Assembly (NCBI RefSeq): GCF_002563895.1
Contig: NZ_PDJB01000001.1
Span: 3,827,501-3,891,500 of the forward strand
Direction of reading: 5' to 3'
Length of the DNA stretch: 64,000 nt
Source of the DNA: Pseudomonas lurida
GTDB taxonomy: Bacteria > Pseudomonadota > Gammaproteobacteria > Pseudomonadales > Pseudomonadaceae
In this document: one piece after another, positions 38,863 through 47,596 of the stretch
How positions within the stretch are numbered: the first letter of the stretch is position 1
Layout of the letters: the number at the start of each line of letters is the position of its first letter
Made by a program: the position numbers and the translations under genes
Notes under the pieces: model-generated
What the model was told of the DNA's origin: nothing
Database searches by the model: none
What the model saw: only the letters and a program-made list of their open reading frames with translations

Positions 38863-39993
38863 ATGCGTAAACTTCTAGCTTTTACCGTCACCATGGCCCT
38901 GGTTGCCGCCGTCGCCGCGTATCTGGTCTGGACCCAGGAGCGCCCCGTGGCGCATTACCTGTCCGACCTGCGTATCACCCTCGCCGTCAACGAAGGCCTG
39001 CCTGCCGACCGTGGCAACTTGCTGGGCATCCAGCCGGAGCTGTTTCCGGCCGACTACCAGAGCCTTGAACGCCTGCACCTGAAGCTCGCGGCCTACCTGC
39101 AAAAAGCCCGTGACCTGGGGCTGATCAACGACAAGACCATCGTGGTGCTGCCCGAACATATCGGCACCTGGTTGATGCTCACGGGCGAAAAGAACGAGGT
39201 GTACCAGGCCCTGCACGTGAAGGACGCGATGAACTGGCTGTCGGTCAGCAACCCGTTGCTGTTTGCGCGCGCCTGGATCAGCGCCACGGGCGACAACCGC
39301 ACCGATGACGCCTACCTGCGCATGAAAGCCTCTGGCATGGCGCAGGACTACCAGCGGTTGTTTGGCGGCCTGGCCAAGGAGTTCGGCGTCACGCTGGTGG
39401 CCGGCTCCATCACCCTGCCCAACCCGAGTGTCAGCCAGGGGCAACTGCAGGTCGGCCATGGCGCGCTGTACAACGCCAGCCTGGTATTCAGCGCCGACGG
39501 TTTGCCCGTGGGCCAACCGCAGCGCCAGCTGTACCCGATCTATGATGAACGCGGCTTTATCGAACCCGGTGATGAAAACGTCGTCAACGTGGTCGATGCC
39601 CCGGCCGGACGCCTCGGCGTGCTGGTGGGCAGCGACAGTTGGTACCCGGACAACTACCGCAAACTCAACGAACAAGGCGCGCAGTTGATCGCGGTGCCGG
39701 CCTTTGTGCTCGGCCGTGATACCTGGGACCGCCCTTGGCGCGGTTTCAAAAGCGTCTCCACCCCAAGCGAAATCAGCCTCAAGCCCGAAGAGCTCAGTGA
39801 GGGCGAAGCCTGGCGCCGTCTGACCCTGATCAGCCAGTCCCCCGTCAGCCAGGCCAGCGCGGGCATGAGCGTGTTCCTGCGTGGGCAGTTCTGGGACCTG
39901 GGCACTGCCGGGCATAGCTTCCTCAGCAGCCATGGGCAGATCAGCGCCGATGGCGAAGCCCGTGGCGCACGCTTGTTGAATATCTGGCTGTGA
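38863..39993 (+). CDS. Nitrilase-fold membrane-anchored protein, catalytic Cys and Lys missing
   Basis: 376 aa. A hydrophobic helix at residues 5-22 (AFTVTMALVAAVAAYLVW) anchors it facing the periplasm. The nitrilase/carbon-nitrogen hydrolase fold follows. The usual triad is Glu-Lys-Cys. Glu is kept (VVLPEHIGTW), but the Lys position reads RQLYPIYDER (family RKLxPTYDER), and the nucleophile segment reads VLVGSDSWYP where related proteins have ICADSWYP. So Lys is Gln and Cys is Gly. It is either a non-catalytic binding protein or uses other chemistry. The AraC gene overlaps its stop by 4 bp. Confidence 0.75.
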   Translation: MRKLLAFTVTMALVAAVAAYLVWTQERPVAHYLSDLRITLAVNEGLPADRGNLLGIQPELFPADYQSLERLHLKLAAYLQKARDLGLINDKTIVVLPEHIGTWLMLTGEKNEVYQALHVKDAMNWLSVSNPLLFARAWISATGDNRTDDAYLRMKASGMAQDYQRLFGGLAKEFGVTLVAGSITLPNPSVSQGQLQVGHGALYNASLVFSADGLPVGQPQRQLYPIYDERGFIEPGDENVVNVVDAPAGRLGVLVGSDSWYPDNYRKLNEQGAQLIAVPAFVLGRDTWDRPWRGFKSVSTPSEISLKPEELSEGEAWRRLTLISQSPVSQASAGMSVFLRGQFWDLGTAGHSFLSSHGQISADGEARGARLLNIWL

Positions 39994-41018
39994 AACCGGT
40001 ACGGCTGGGGGACCTGTCGGTGGGCTTCGTGCACACCCTGGCCGATGCCATCCACAGCCACGGGCTGGACCCGCAACCGTTACTGCTGCAGTACGGACTC
40101 GACCCAGCGCGCCTCGCCGAGGCGGGTGCGCGCCTGTCGATCCCGCGCTACATGCGCCTGGGCCATGCGGCCATCCAACTCACCGGCGACCCGGGCCTGG
40201 GCCTGCGCATGGGCCAGCTCAGCCGGTTGAGCCAGGCCGGGCTGGCGGGGGTTACCGCCGCCCAGGCCCCCAACGTGCGCGAGGCGGCGCGCGCGTTGAC
40301 GCGCTTCGAAGCCCTGTATGGCTCCAATTATCGCGGTCAGTCGAGCTTCGTCGAGGATGCCGAAGGCGCTTGGCTGCGCTTCTATTCCATCAGCCCCTAC
40401 AACGCCTACAACCGCTTTGTGGTGGACTCGATCATCGCCGGCTGGCTGCATCAACTGTCGAGCCTGGCCCAGCAACCGGTGCAGGCACAGCGCATCGACA
40501 TCGAGTTTGAAGCGCCGGACTACAGCGAGCACTACAACACGCTGGGCGACATTCACTTCGGCGCCGACGCCAATCAACTGCGCCTCAACCAGAACACCCT
40601 GGCGCTGCGCAACCCGCAGCACTGCCCCAGTACCTGGCAATTGCTATTACAGCTGTGCGAGAGGGAATTGGAGCAGTTGACCCGCACTCGCAGCCTGCGC
40701 GAGCGCATCACCCGGTTGCTCGGGCCGATGCTCAATGGCGGCCGGGAACCCGACCTGGAAGAAGTGGCGGCACGCCTGAAGCTGCCCACCTGGACGCTGC
40801 GCCGCAAACTGGCCGAAGAAGGCACTCAGTTCCGCGCGATTCTCAACAATACCCGGCGCGACCTGGCCATGACCTACATTCGCGACACTGAACTGGCATT
40901 CGGCGAGATCGCCTACTTGCTCGGTTTTGCCTCGGCCCAAGCTTTTCAACGGGCCTTCAGGCGGTGGAACAACCAGACCCCAGGGGAATTTCGCCGCAGT
41001 CAGCGGCATTCCGCCTGA
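39990..41018 (+). CDS. AraC-family transcriptional regulator
   Basis: 342 aa. N-terminal ligand domain (about residues 20-200) of the OruR/ArgR-like type, C-terminal AraC HTH pair (about 240-335: LEEVAARLKLPTWTLRRKLAEEG and FGEIAYLLGFASAQAFQRAFRRW). GTG start overlaps the upstream stop (GTGA), so it is coupled to the nitrilase-fold gene. Probably controls this operon or the divergent fadH. Confidence 0.88.
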   Translation: MKPVRLGDLSVGFVHTLADAIHSHGLDPQPLLLQYGLDPARLAEAGARLSIPRYMRLGHAAIQLTGDPGLGLRMGQLSRLSQAGLAGVTAAQAPNVREAARALTRFEALYGSNYRGQSSFVEDAEGAWLRFYSISPYNAYNRFVVDSIIAGWLHQLSSLAQQPVQAQRIDIEFEAPDYSEHYNTLGDIHFGADANQLRLNQNTLALRNPQHCPSTWQLLLQLCERELEQLTRTRSLRERITRLLGPMLNGGREPDLEEVAARLKLPTWTLRRKLAEEGTQFRAILNNTRRDLAMTYIRDTELAFGEIAYLLGFASAQAFQRAFRRWNNQTPGEFRRSQRHSA

Positions 41019-41026
41019 GCTCGGTC

Positions 41027-41113
41027 CTACAGCTCTGTTGCATCGTCTGCCGGTTCCAGCGGGTCTGACTCAATCGCGTGGTACTCGAGCAGTTCTTCCT
41101 GGTAATCGTCCAT
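41027..41113 (-). CDS. 28-aa acidic small protein
   Basis: ATG 41113 is preceded by AAGGAG at 6 bp. The product begins MDDYQEELLEYHAIE and ends DDATEL; 11 of 28 residues are Asp or Glu, with only His as a possible positive charge and no membrane segment. The strong ribosome site and acidic, helix-prone sequence argue for a real small protein; function unknown. It is convergent with the AraC gene, 8 bp beyond its stop. Confidence 0.6.
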   Translation of the reverse strand: MDDYQEELLEYHAIESDPLEPADDATEL

Positions 41114-41276
41114 GGCGGACTCCTTGTTGGTGTTAAAAGCGGCTGCTGATTAATGACCTGCACAGCCAGCCTAAAGTGCCGTCATGACGAAAAAATGTCT
41201 GCGCCATGACGTTCCTGCACTCAAGGATTAAACGTAGCAGCGTTGCAGGGATTTAGCACTTGGGCTTCGAGGTGCT

Positions 41277-41298
41277 ATTGCAATCATTGCAATTGCAA
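41277..41298. promoter_or_regulatory. Probable MarR operators upstream of the E1-like gene
   Basis: ATTGCAAT (41277-41284) is followed at once by the perfect 12-bp palindrome TTGCAATTGCAA (41287-41298), 55 bp before the gene. The same palindrome occurs upstream of the AceE-type gene. Apart from these sites I see nothing in 41114-41352. Confidence 0.7.
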
Positions 41299-41352
41299 TC
41301 GTTACCGTATTTCCATTAGGGTAATAGCATTCGTTGCCAGGTGACCCTTTCC

Positions 41353-42357
41353 ATGACCGCCGCTACCGCACACGCCGCGCAGCTCTGTATTGATGCCTTG
41401 GGCACCGCCGCCCCCGCCAGCAGTTCCCCGCTGTACACCGTGACAAGCATGGCCAACACCCTCGAATCCAGCCGACAGGCCTGGGTGATACGCGGCCAGT
41501 CACGCTCCCGGCGCGCGGGTAACTGGCCCGGATGGTTTGCGCGCAACACCGTCGAAAAACCGTTGCTGTACCTGCACAGCGCGCAGTCGTCAGCGCAACT
41601 GAGTGCACTGTCGGACGTCACCCAACAGCGCGGCATTCTGTGCAACGACATCGAAAACCACCCCTCCCGCTGGCCCAAGGGTGCGCAACCTTCCTTGCCG
41701 TTGTGGCTGGCCACCCACCCGCGCTGCACTCCGTATGACCCGGCCTCGGGCGAAGAGGCGCGTGCGATTGTGCTGGCGGCGTTGCGTACCCTGTATGTCG
41801 ACGGCAAGCCCGGGTTCTATTACCTGGCCCTGCATGATCATGAAGGCGCAGCGCCCCTGAGTGAGCAGGACCGTGAAGCCGCGCTCAAGGGCATGTATCC
41901 GCTGCAGCGGCACACGCTGGGGGATGTGCGATTGCTCGGCGCAGGCCGGGCGCTTGAAGAGGTGGCGCAAGCCAAGCGCTTGTTGGCACAGGACTGGAAT
42001 ATCACCGCCCAACTGTGGAGCTGCCCCAGCTACACGCGACTGGCCCGCGAGGCCGCTGCGGCCGAACGCTGGAATCGCCTGCACCCAAGGGGGCCCAAGC
42101 GCAGCTGCCATTTGCGTGATTGCCTGGCGGGGGATTCAGCGCCGGTCATTGCGGTGACCGGCTACCCGCAGGCGATTGTCGATCAGTTGGCGGGGTATGT
42201 GGATGCACGGTTCGTGGCGTTGGGCGCCGGGTCGGTGCAGACGGCGGCGCCGAGTCGGCATTGGGTGGTGGTATCCGCGTTAAAGGCATTGGCGGATGAA
42301 GGGCGGATCGATGCACTGCAGGTGGAAGAAGGCATGAAGCGGTACGCCCTGAAATGA
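41353..42357 (+). CDS. Stand-alone homologue of the E1 (AceE) C-terminal region
   Basis: 334 aa. From about residue 130 it aligns with the last 270 residues of the AceE-type protein encoded 650 bp downstream: PRCTPYDP with PCCVSYDP, AALKGMYPL with GILKGLYRL, ERWNRLHP with ERWNLLHP, RDCLAGDSAP with EQCLAGETGP, VVSALKALADEGRI with ALAALKALADDGVI. It lacks the N-terminal thiamine-diphosphate domain and a GTDGFGQSDTR-like loop before the last helices, so it cannot be an E1 by itself. The first 130 residues correspond poorly to the E1 middle domain. ATG 41353 has AGGTGA upstream. No frameshift or stop is seen; it is a clean open frame, so probably made. Confidence 0.75.
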   Translation: MTAATAHAAQLCIDALGTAAPASSSPLYTVTSMANTLESSRQAWVIRGQSRSRRAGNWPGWFARNTVEKPLLYLHSAQSSAQLSALSDVTQQRGILCNDIENHPSRWPKGAQPSLPLWLATHPRCTPYDPASGEEARAIVLAALRTLYVDGKPGFYYLALHDHEGAAPLSEQDREAALKGMYPLQRHTLGDVRLLGAGRALEEVAQAKRLLAQDWNITAQLWSCPSYTRLAREAAAAERWNRLHPRGPKRSCHLRDCLAGDSAPVIAVTGYPQAIVDQLAGYVDARFVALGAGSVQTAAPSRHWVVVSALKALADEGRIDALQVEEGMKRYALK

Positions 42358-42392
42358 CGGGAATGCGATCGACAATGAGTGAGCGATCGTTC

Positions 42393-42863
42393 TCAGCGGT
42401 TGCGGCGGCTGCGGGTTTGTACGCCCGCTTCCATTGCCAGCCCGGCGGTGCGCTCCAACGCATCCGCAAACCCCTTGCGCTGCTCCAGCTCGAGCTGCGA
42501 CAGGAATAACTCATCGACCGTGCTTTCGTAGATTTTCCACATCTTTTTACGCAGCACACGGCCGGCCTCGGTGATCGAGGCAAACGCCGCGCGGCCATCG
42601 CCGTCGGAGCGCGAACGCACCACCAGGCCGTCCTTTTCCAGACGGTCGACCAGGCGCGTGAGGTTGTAGCGCTCGATGGCGAGCACATCGGCCAGTTCGT
42701 GCATGCGACGAGTGCCGTCAGGGCCGCTTTCCAGGCCCCACAGTGCGTCGTACCAGGCGTACGGCGGAAGGTCCGCCTCTGCCAGGCGCCGCTCGATTTC
42801 ACGGATGACCGTCCTGTGGGCCCTGACAAAACGGAACCATACATCCGGCTCTTTCGACGACAT
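42393..42863 (-). CDS. MarR-family regulator
   Basis: 156 aa. Winged HTH of the MarR type: MHELADVLAIERYNLTRLVDRLEKDGLVVR is the recognition part, and DGDGRAAFASIT the wing. Divergent from the AceE-type gene, with TTGCAATTGCAA in between, and convergent with the E1-fragment gene, which has the same palindrome upstream. ATG 42863 was chosen over 42887 because the MarR fold begins there. Confidence 0.88.
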   Translation of the reverse strand: MSSKEPDVWFRFVRAHRTVIREIERRLAEADLPPYAWYDALWGLESGPDGTRRMHELADVLAIERYNLTRLVDRLEKDGLVVRSRSDGDGRAAFASITEAGRVLRKKMWKIYESTVDELFLSQLELEQRKGFADALERTAGLAMEAGVQTRSRRNR

Positions 42864-42933
42864 GCAACACCATCCGGGGAATTTCAAGAAGGTTGCAATA
42901 GTAGCTCATCCCGCGCTAGATTCGGTCATGTAG

Positions 42934-42945
42934 TTGCAATTGCAA
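42934..42945. promoter_or_regulatory. Probable MarR operator upstream of the AceE-type gene
   Basis: TTGCAATTGCAA, a perfect 12-bp palindrome; a half-site TTGCAAT lies at about 42893. It sits 63 bp before the AceE-type gene and 71 bp before the marR start. Confidence 0.75.
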
Positions 42946-43008
42946 TCACTTTGCCGGCACTCCCACAAAGAGCCCGTCACTTGAAATCCGCCTACCCTGG
43001 AGCCTCAC

Positions 43009-45669
43009 ATGACCCCGAACAACGCAGTCAGACGCGACGACGACCCACAGGAAACCCGCGAGTGGCTGGAGTCCATCGAATCGGTGCTGTCCACCGAAGG
43101 CCGCCCACGCGCCCACTACCTGATCGATCAGTTGCTGGATTTCGACGTGGCGCGCCATGGTGACTTCTACGGGCGGGTGACCACGCCCTACGTCAATACA
43201 ATCCCGGTGGACCGCCAACTGCCCTACCCCGGCAACCTGGCCATCGAACGCCGCACCAATGCGTTTATCCGCTGGAATGCCATGGCGATGGTGTTGCGTG
43301 CCGGCAAACACTCGGGTGTCGGTGGGCATATCGCGACCTATGCGTCAGCCGCGGTGCTGTACGACGTCGGCTTCGACCACTTCTTCCGTGGCCGTACCGA
43401 CAGCTTTGACGGCGACCTGGTGTACATCCAGGGCCACTCCTCACCCGGTATCTATGGCCGGGCCTACCTGGAAGGCCGTATCAGCGAAGCGCAGCTCGAC
43501 AACTTCCGCCGCGAGGCCGGCGGCGACGGTATTTCGTCCTACCCGCACCCGCGGCTGATGCCAGACTTCTGGCAATTCCCCACCGTGTCCATGGGCCTCG
43601 GCCCGATCACCGCGGCCTACCAGGCGCGCTTTATGCGTTACCTCGAATTGCGCGGCCTCAAGCAACATCAGGGCCGCAAGGTCTGGGCCTTCCTCGGTGA
43701 TGGCGAAATGGACCAGCCGGAATCCCTGGCCGCCATCTCCCTGGCCGGGCGCGAGAAGCTCGACAACCTTATCTTCGTGGTCAACTGCAACCTGCAACGC
43801 CTGGACGGCCCGGTGCGCGGCAATGCCAAGGTGATCCAGGAATTCGAAAGCCTGTACCGCGCCGCCGGTTGGAACGTGATCAAAGTGATCTGGGGCGGTG
43901 GCTGGGATGCGCTGCTGGACAAAGACCCGAGCGGCCTGCTGCGTCAACGCATGATGGAATGCGTGGACGGCGACTATCAAAACTACAAGTCGCAGAACGG
44001 CGCTTATGTGCGCGAGCATTTCTTCGGCAAATACCCGGAATTGCTCGCGCTGGTTGCGGACATGTCCGACGACGAAATCTGGAAACTCTCACGGGGTGGG
44101 CATGACCCGGACAAGGTCTACAACGCCTATGCGGCTGCCGTGCGCCACACGGGCCAGCCCACCGTGATCCTGGCGAAAACCGTCAAGGGTTTCGGCATGG
44201 GTGAAGCCGGCGAAGGCCAGAACATCAACCATCAATTGAAGAAAATGGGCGCCGATGCGGTAAGGGCTTTCCGCGATCGCTTTGGCCTGGAAGTCGCAGA
44301 CGACCAACTCGCCGACATTCCCTACCTCAAGCCCGCGGCCGACAGCGAAGAAGCCCGCTACTTCGCCGCACGCCGCCAGGCCTTGGGCGGCTACGTGCCG
44401 GCGCGCCACAGTGCGGTCGAGCCCTTGCAGATTCCCGAACTCGCCGCCTTCGCTACCCAGCTCAAGGACACCGGTGAACGGGCGATCTCCACCACCATGG
44501 CCTTCGTGCGGATCCTCGGCACCCTGCTCAAGGATCCGCACCTTGGCAAACTGATCGTGCCCATCGTGCCGGATGAATCGCGCACCTTCGGCATGGAAAG
44601 CCTGTTCCGCCAGATCGGCATCCACTCCGCCGTAGGCCAGCTCTATACCCCACAGGATGCGGGACAACTGAGCTACTACAAGGAAAGCAAGGACGGTCAG
44701 ATCATGCAGGAAGGCCTGAATGAGTCTGGCGCCATTTCCTCCTGGATTGCCGCGAGCACGTCCTACAGCAACCACGGCCTCATGACGGTGCCGTTCTACA
44801 TTTTCTATTCGATGTTCGGTTTCCAGCGGGTCGGCGACCTCGCCTGGGCCGCAGGCGATGCGCGGGCGCGTGGGTTCCTGCTGGGGGCCACGGCCGGGCG
44901 TACCACGCTGATGGGCGAAGGCTTGCAGCATGACGATGGGCACAGCCATATCCTGTCGTCGGTGATCCCATGCTGCGTGTCCTACGACCCGACGTTTGCC
45001 TACGAGTTGGCGGTGATCATTCGCGAAGGCATGCGGCGGATGTATGTGCAACAAGAGGACATTTACTACTACATCACCCTGCTCAACGAAAACTACCCGC
45101 ACCCGGCAATGCCTGAAGGTGTGGAAGAGGGCATTCTCAAAGGCCTGTACCGGCTCAACACCAGCCCCCTGGCCCAGGTGCAACTGATGGGCAGCGGCTC
45201 AATCCTGCGCGAAGTGATCGCGGCGGCCGAGTTGCTCGAGAACGACTTCGGCGTGCACAGCAACGTGTGGAGTGCAACCAGCCTCACTGAATTGCGCCGT
45301 GACGGTCACGAGATGGAGCGCTGGAACCTGCTTCACCCGCAGAGCGAGCCAAGGGTGAGTTATGTGGAGCAATGCCTGGCCGGGGAAACGGGGCCGGTGG
45401 TGGTGGCGACGGACTACATGAAGCTCTTCGCCGACCAGATCCGCCCCTTTGTACCCGGCCGACGCTGTGTGGCGCTGGGGACGGACGGCTTCGGCCAGTC
45501 CGATACCCGTGAAGCCCTGCGGGCGTTCTTCGAAGTGGACCGGCATTTCATCGCACTGGCAGCCTTGAAGGCATTGGCGGATGACGGCGTGATCGGTCGT
45601 GAAAAAGTCAGTGAAGCCATCAGCCGCTACGGGATCAACGTCGACAAGACGAACCCCGTAGCCGTCTGA
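43009..45669 (+). CDS. Homodimeric-type pyruvate dehydrogenase E1 paralogue
   Basis: 886 aa, the length of AceE. The thiamine-diphosphate motif runs from GDGEMDQPES to NCN, the KGFGMGEAGEGQNINHQ loop matches AceE, and the activating Glu lies in ESRTFGMESLF. All three transketolase-like domains are present. No E2 or E3 gene is nearby, so it is probably a second E1 that borrows E2/E3 or serves another 2-oxoacid; P. putida MdeB, an AceE homologue acting in methionine catabolism on 2-oxobutyrate, is a precedent. GGAG 7 bp before the ATG. Likely repressed by the divergent MarR protein. Confidence 0.88.
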   Translation: MTPNNAVRRDDDPQETREWLESIESVLSTEGRPRAHYLIDQLLDFDVARHGDFYGRVTTPYVNTIPVDRQLPYPGNLAIERRTNAFIRWNAMAMVLRAGKHSGVGGHIATYASAAVLYDVGFDHFFRGRTDSFDGDLVYIQGHSSPGIYGRAYLEGRISEAQLDNFRREAGGDGISSYPHPRLMPDFWQFPTVSMGLGPITAAYQARFMRYLELRGLKQHQGRKVWAFLGDGEMDQPESLAAISLAGREKLDNLIFVVNCNLQRLDGPVRGNAKVIQEFESLYRAAGWNVIKVIWGGGWDALLDKDPSGLLRQRMMECVDGDYQNYKSQNGAYVREHFFGKYPELLALVADMSDDEIWKLSRGGHDPDKVYNAYAAAVRHTGQPTVILAKTVKGFGMGEAGEGQNINHQLKKMGADAVRAFRDRFGLEVADDQLADIPYLKPAADSEEARYFAARRQALGGYVPARHSAVEPLQIPELAAFATQLKDTGERAISTTMAFVRILGTLLKDPHLGKLIVPIVPDESRTFGMESLFRQIGIHSAVGQLYTPQDAGQLSYYKESKDGQIMQEGLNESGAISSWIAASTSYSNHGLMTVPFYIFYSMFGFQRVGDLAWAAGDARARGFLLGATAGRTTLMGEGLQHDDGHSHILSSVIPCCVSYDPTFAYELAVIIREGMRRMYVQQEDIYYYITLLNENYPHPAMPEGVEEGILKGLYRLNTSPLAQVQLMGSGSILREVIAAAELLENDFGVHSNVWSATSLTELRRDGHEMERWNLLHPQSEPRVSYVEQCLAGETGPVVVATDYMKLFADQIRPFVPGRRCVALGTDGFGQSDTREALRAFFEVDRHFIALAALKALADDGVIGREKVSEAISRYGINVDKTNPVAV

Positions 45670-45670
45670 G

Positions 45671-46489
45671 TTACTGCGCAGGCGTCGGCAGGGGCGGGAT
45701 CGCTTCTGTCGGCGGTGGCAGGTCCGGGTTGCTGGTTGCCGGCGCCGGTGCCGGTGCCGGTGCCGGTGCCGGTGCCGGCTCTGACTGCGGCGCGATCGGC
45801 GCGGTCTCGGCAGGCGGCGTGACGGGTTCGGAAACGGCCGGTTGCGAGACCGCAGGCTCTTCCTTCGGCGCCTCGACCTTCTCCGCAGCCGGAGCGGCTT
45901 TAGGCTCCGGCACACCCAGCTCGGTTTTCGGCTGCTCGGGAATGTGCTCGGCCTTCTTCACTTCCTGGGGCAGGAACACATCCACCAGCGCAAAGTAACG
46001 TTCGTAGAACTTCGGCGCCGAGACGGTCTCACTCGCCACCTTCACCATCGAATCATCGGTGGAGCCGATCGGCATCGACACCGAACCCAGCACGCCCACC
46101 CCCAGGCTCGCGGAGTTGTTGACCTTCTTCAGCGCGTAGCGATCCTGCAGGGCGTTGGCGAACATCGTCGAATGGTTGGTGCCTTTGCCATCGTCGGCAC
46201 ACACCACGTTGAAGCTGATCTGCAGGTGGGTCTCGCCGGTCTGCTGGAAGCTCTTGTTCCCCACGACCAGTTTCGGATCACTGCTGGTGATGATGTAGCC
46301 CTGGCTCAGCAAGGCGCGTCGTGCGGCTTCGCACGCCGCCACATCAGTTACCGGGTAATCCCGGGAAAACGTACCGGAGTCGTCGAAATTCTCATGTTCA
46401 TAAATAGCGGTCTTGGGTGACGAGCAGCCCGCGGCGCCCGCCAACACCAGCGCCAACCCGAGGCTACGCAAGTGAAATGATGTCGACAT
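45671..46489 (-). CDS. DUF2242 lipoprotein with Ala-Pro tail
   Basis: 272 aa. Lipobox LAGAAGC gives a lipid-modified Cys at about residue 22. The DUF2242 domain (about 30-180) includes YEHENFDDSGTFSRDYP and LISFNVVCADDGKGT-like segments. The C-terminal 90 residues are Pro/Ala/Glu-rich with an uninterrupted Ala-Pro run, suited to spanning the periplasm. Function of the family is unknown to me. The ATG has AGGA 6 bp upstream. The stop is 1 bp from that of the convergent E1-type gene. Confidence 0.8.
   Translation of the reverse strand: MSTSFHLRSLGLALVLAGAAGCSSPKTAIYEHENFDDSGTFSRDYPVTDVAACEAARRALLSQGYIITSSDPKLVVGNKSFQQTGETHLQISFNVVCADDGKGTNHSTMFANALQDRYALKKVNNSASLGVGVLGSVSMPIGSTDDSMVKVASETVSAPKFYERYFALVDVFLPQEVKKAEHIPEQPKTELGVPEPKAAPAAEKVEAPKEEPAVSQPAVSEPVTPPAETAPIAPQSEPAPAPAPAPAPAPATSNPDLPPPTEAIPPLPTPAQ
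45738..45779. repeat. Hexanucleotide repeat (GCCGGT)n
   Basis: Seven 6-bp units, five perfect, encode the Ala-Pro run of the DUF2242 protein. Unit length is a multiple of three, so slippage would change length but not frame. Confidence 0.85.
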
Positions 46490-46578
46490 TGAAAATCCTG
46501 AGGAAAACGGTCCGGGCGGTATTGTGCAACAGAAAGAGGCCTTGGCGCGCGCATTCCTGTCGGTAAAACGTCACAGCC

Positions 46579-47478
46579 TTAGATTGCAACACCTGCAGGA
46601 AAAAGGCCTGCACACATATGGTCAATAAACACGCGCAATTTGACCGAGGCATGGCGACTTGATGGCCACAACATCCAGAAACTGCCCCGGTGTTCCAGGT
46701 AGTCATCCAGCACGCGTTGCAGGCGCCCATCGGCAACGGCCTGGTTGACCATATAGTCCGGCAGGCAGGCTATGCCCAACCCTTCGTGCACCACATGGTT
46801 CAGGGACTCGATGGTGGTGCTGACCAACGGCGTGCGCAAGACGGGCTCCGAGGCGCCGGCTGCCAGGCGCAAAGGCCAGGGCTCCAGCTTGCCCGTGGCG
46901 CAGAATTTATGGCGCAGGCAGGCATGTTCGCTCAACTGCTGCGGCTGCTGCGGAGTCCCGTGCTGGCGAAAATAGCCGGGAGTGCCCACCAGTACCAACT
47001 GGTAATGCCCCAGGTGACGCGCCATCAAGCGCGAATCCTCCGGTTTACCGGTACGGATGACGGCGTCGAAGCCTTCCTCGATCACGTCCACCATGCGGTC
47101 GGAAAAGTCCACATCCAGTTCGATCTCCGGGTAGGCCCGCATGAAATCGCTGAGCACCGGCATCAACAGGCCGCGCACTTGCGGCACGCTGACACGCAAC
47201 TTGCCACGGGGCGCGCCGCTGGCCTCCGTGAGTTCGCGCTCGGCCGCTTCGACCTCGGCCAGGATACGCCGCGATCGCTCCAGAAACAGCGCGCCTTCAC
47301 TGGTCAGGGTGATGCTGCGGGTGCTGCGGTGAAACAGCCGCACGCCCAGGCGCTCTTCCATGCGTGCGATGCTCTTGCCGACGGCCGAAGATGTCACACC
47401 CAGTACACGCCCGGCGACGGTAAAGCTGCGCGTCTCTGCCACCTGCACGAATACCGAAAGGCTCCCCAAGCTGTCCAT
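46579..47478 (-). CDS. LysR-family regulator
   Basis: 299 aa. HTH at residues 5-62 (FTVAGRVLGVTSSAVGKSIARMEERLGVRLFHR), the CrgA/AaeR-like subgroup. Divergent from an MFS exporter over 118 bp and so probably its regulator. ATG 47478 starts the conserved fold; a far longer open frame upstream overlaps the MFS gene and is ignored. Confidence 0.88.
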   Translation of the reverse strand: MDSLGSLSVFVQVAETRSFTVAGRVLGVTSSAVGKSIARMEERLGVRLFHRSTRSITLTSEGALFLERSRRILAEVEAAERELTEASGAPRGKLRVSVPQVRGLLMPVLSDFMRAYPEIELDVDFSDRMVDVIEEGFDAVIRTGKPEDSRLMARHLGHYQLVLVGTPGYFRQHGTPQQPQQLSEHACLRHKFCATGKLEPWPLRLAAGASEPVLRTPLVSTTIESLNHVVHEGLGIACLPDYMVNQAVADGRLQRVLDDYLEHRGSFWMLWPSSRHASVKLRVFIDHMCAGLFPAGVAI

Positions 47479-47596
47479 GATCCTGCCCCGAGTATTAAGG
47501 ACACTGAAGTCCGATAAGTTCGGAACCTTAGCCTGTTTTTCCGCCGGCCACAGCCCCCTACTCTGCCCGCTTGCCCTTTTACATGGATAGCGTGCG

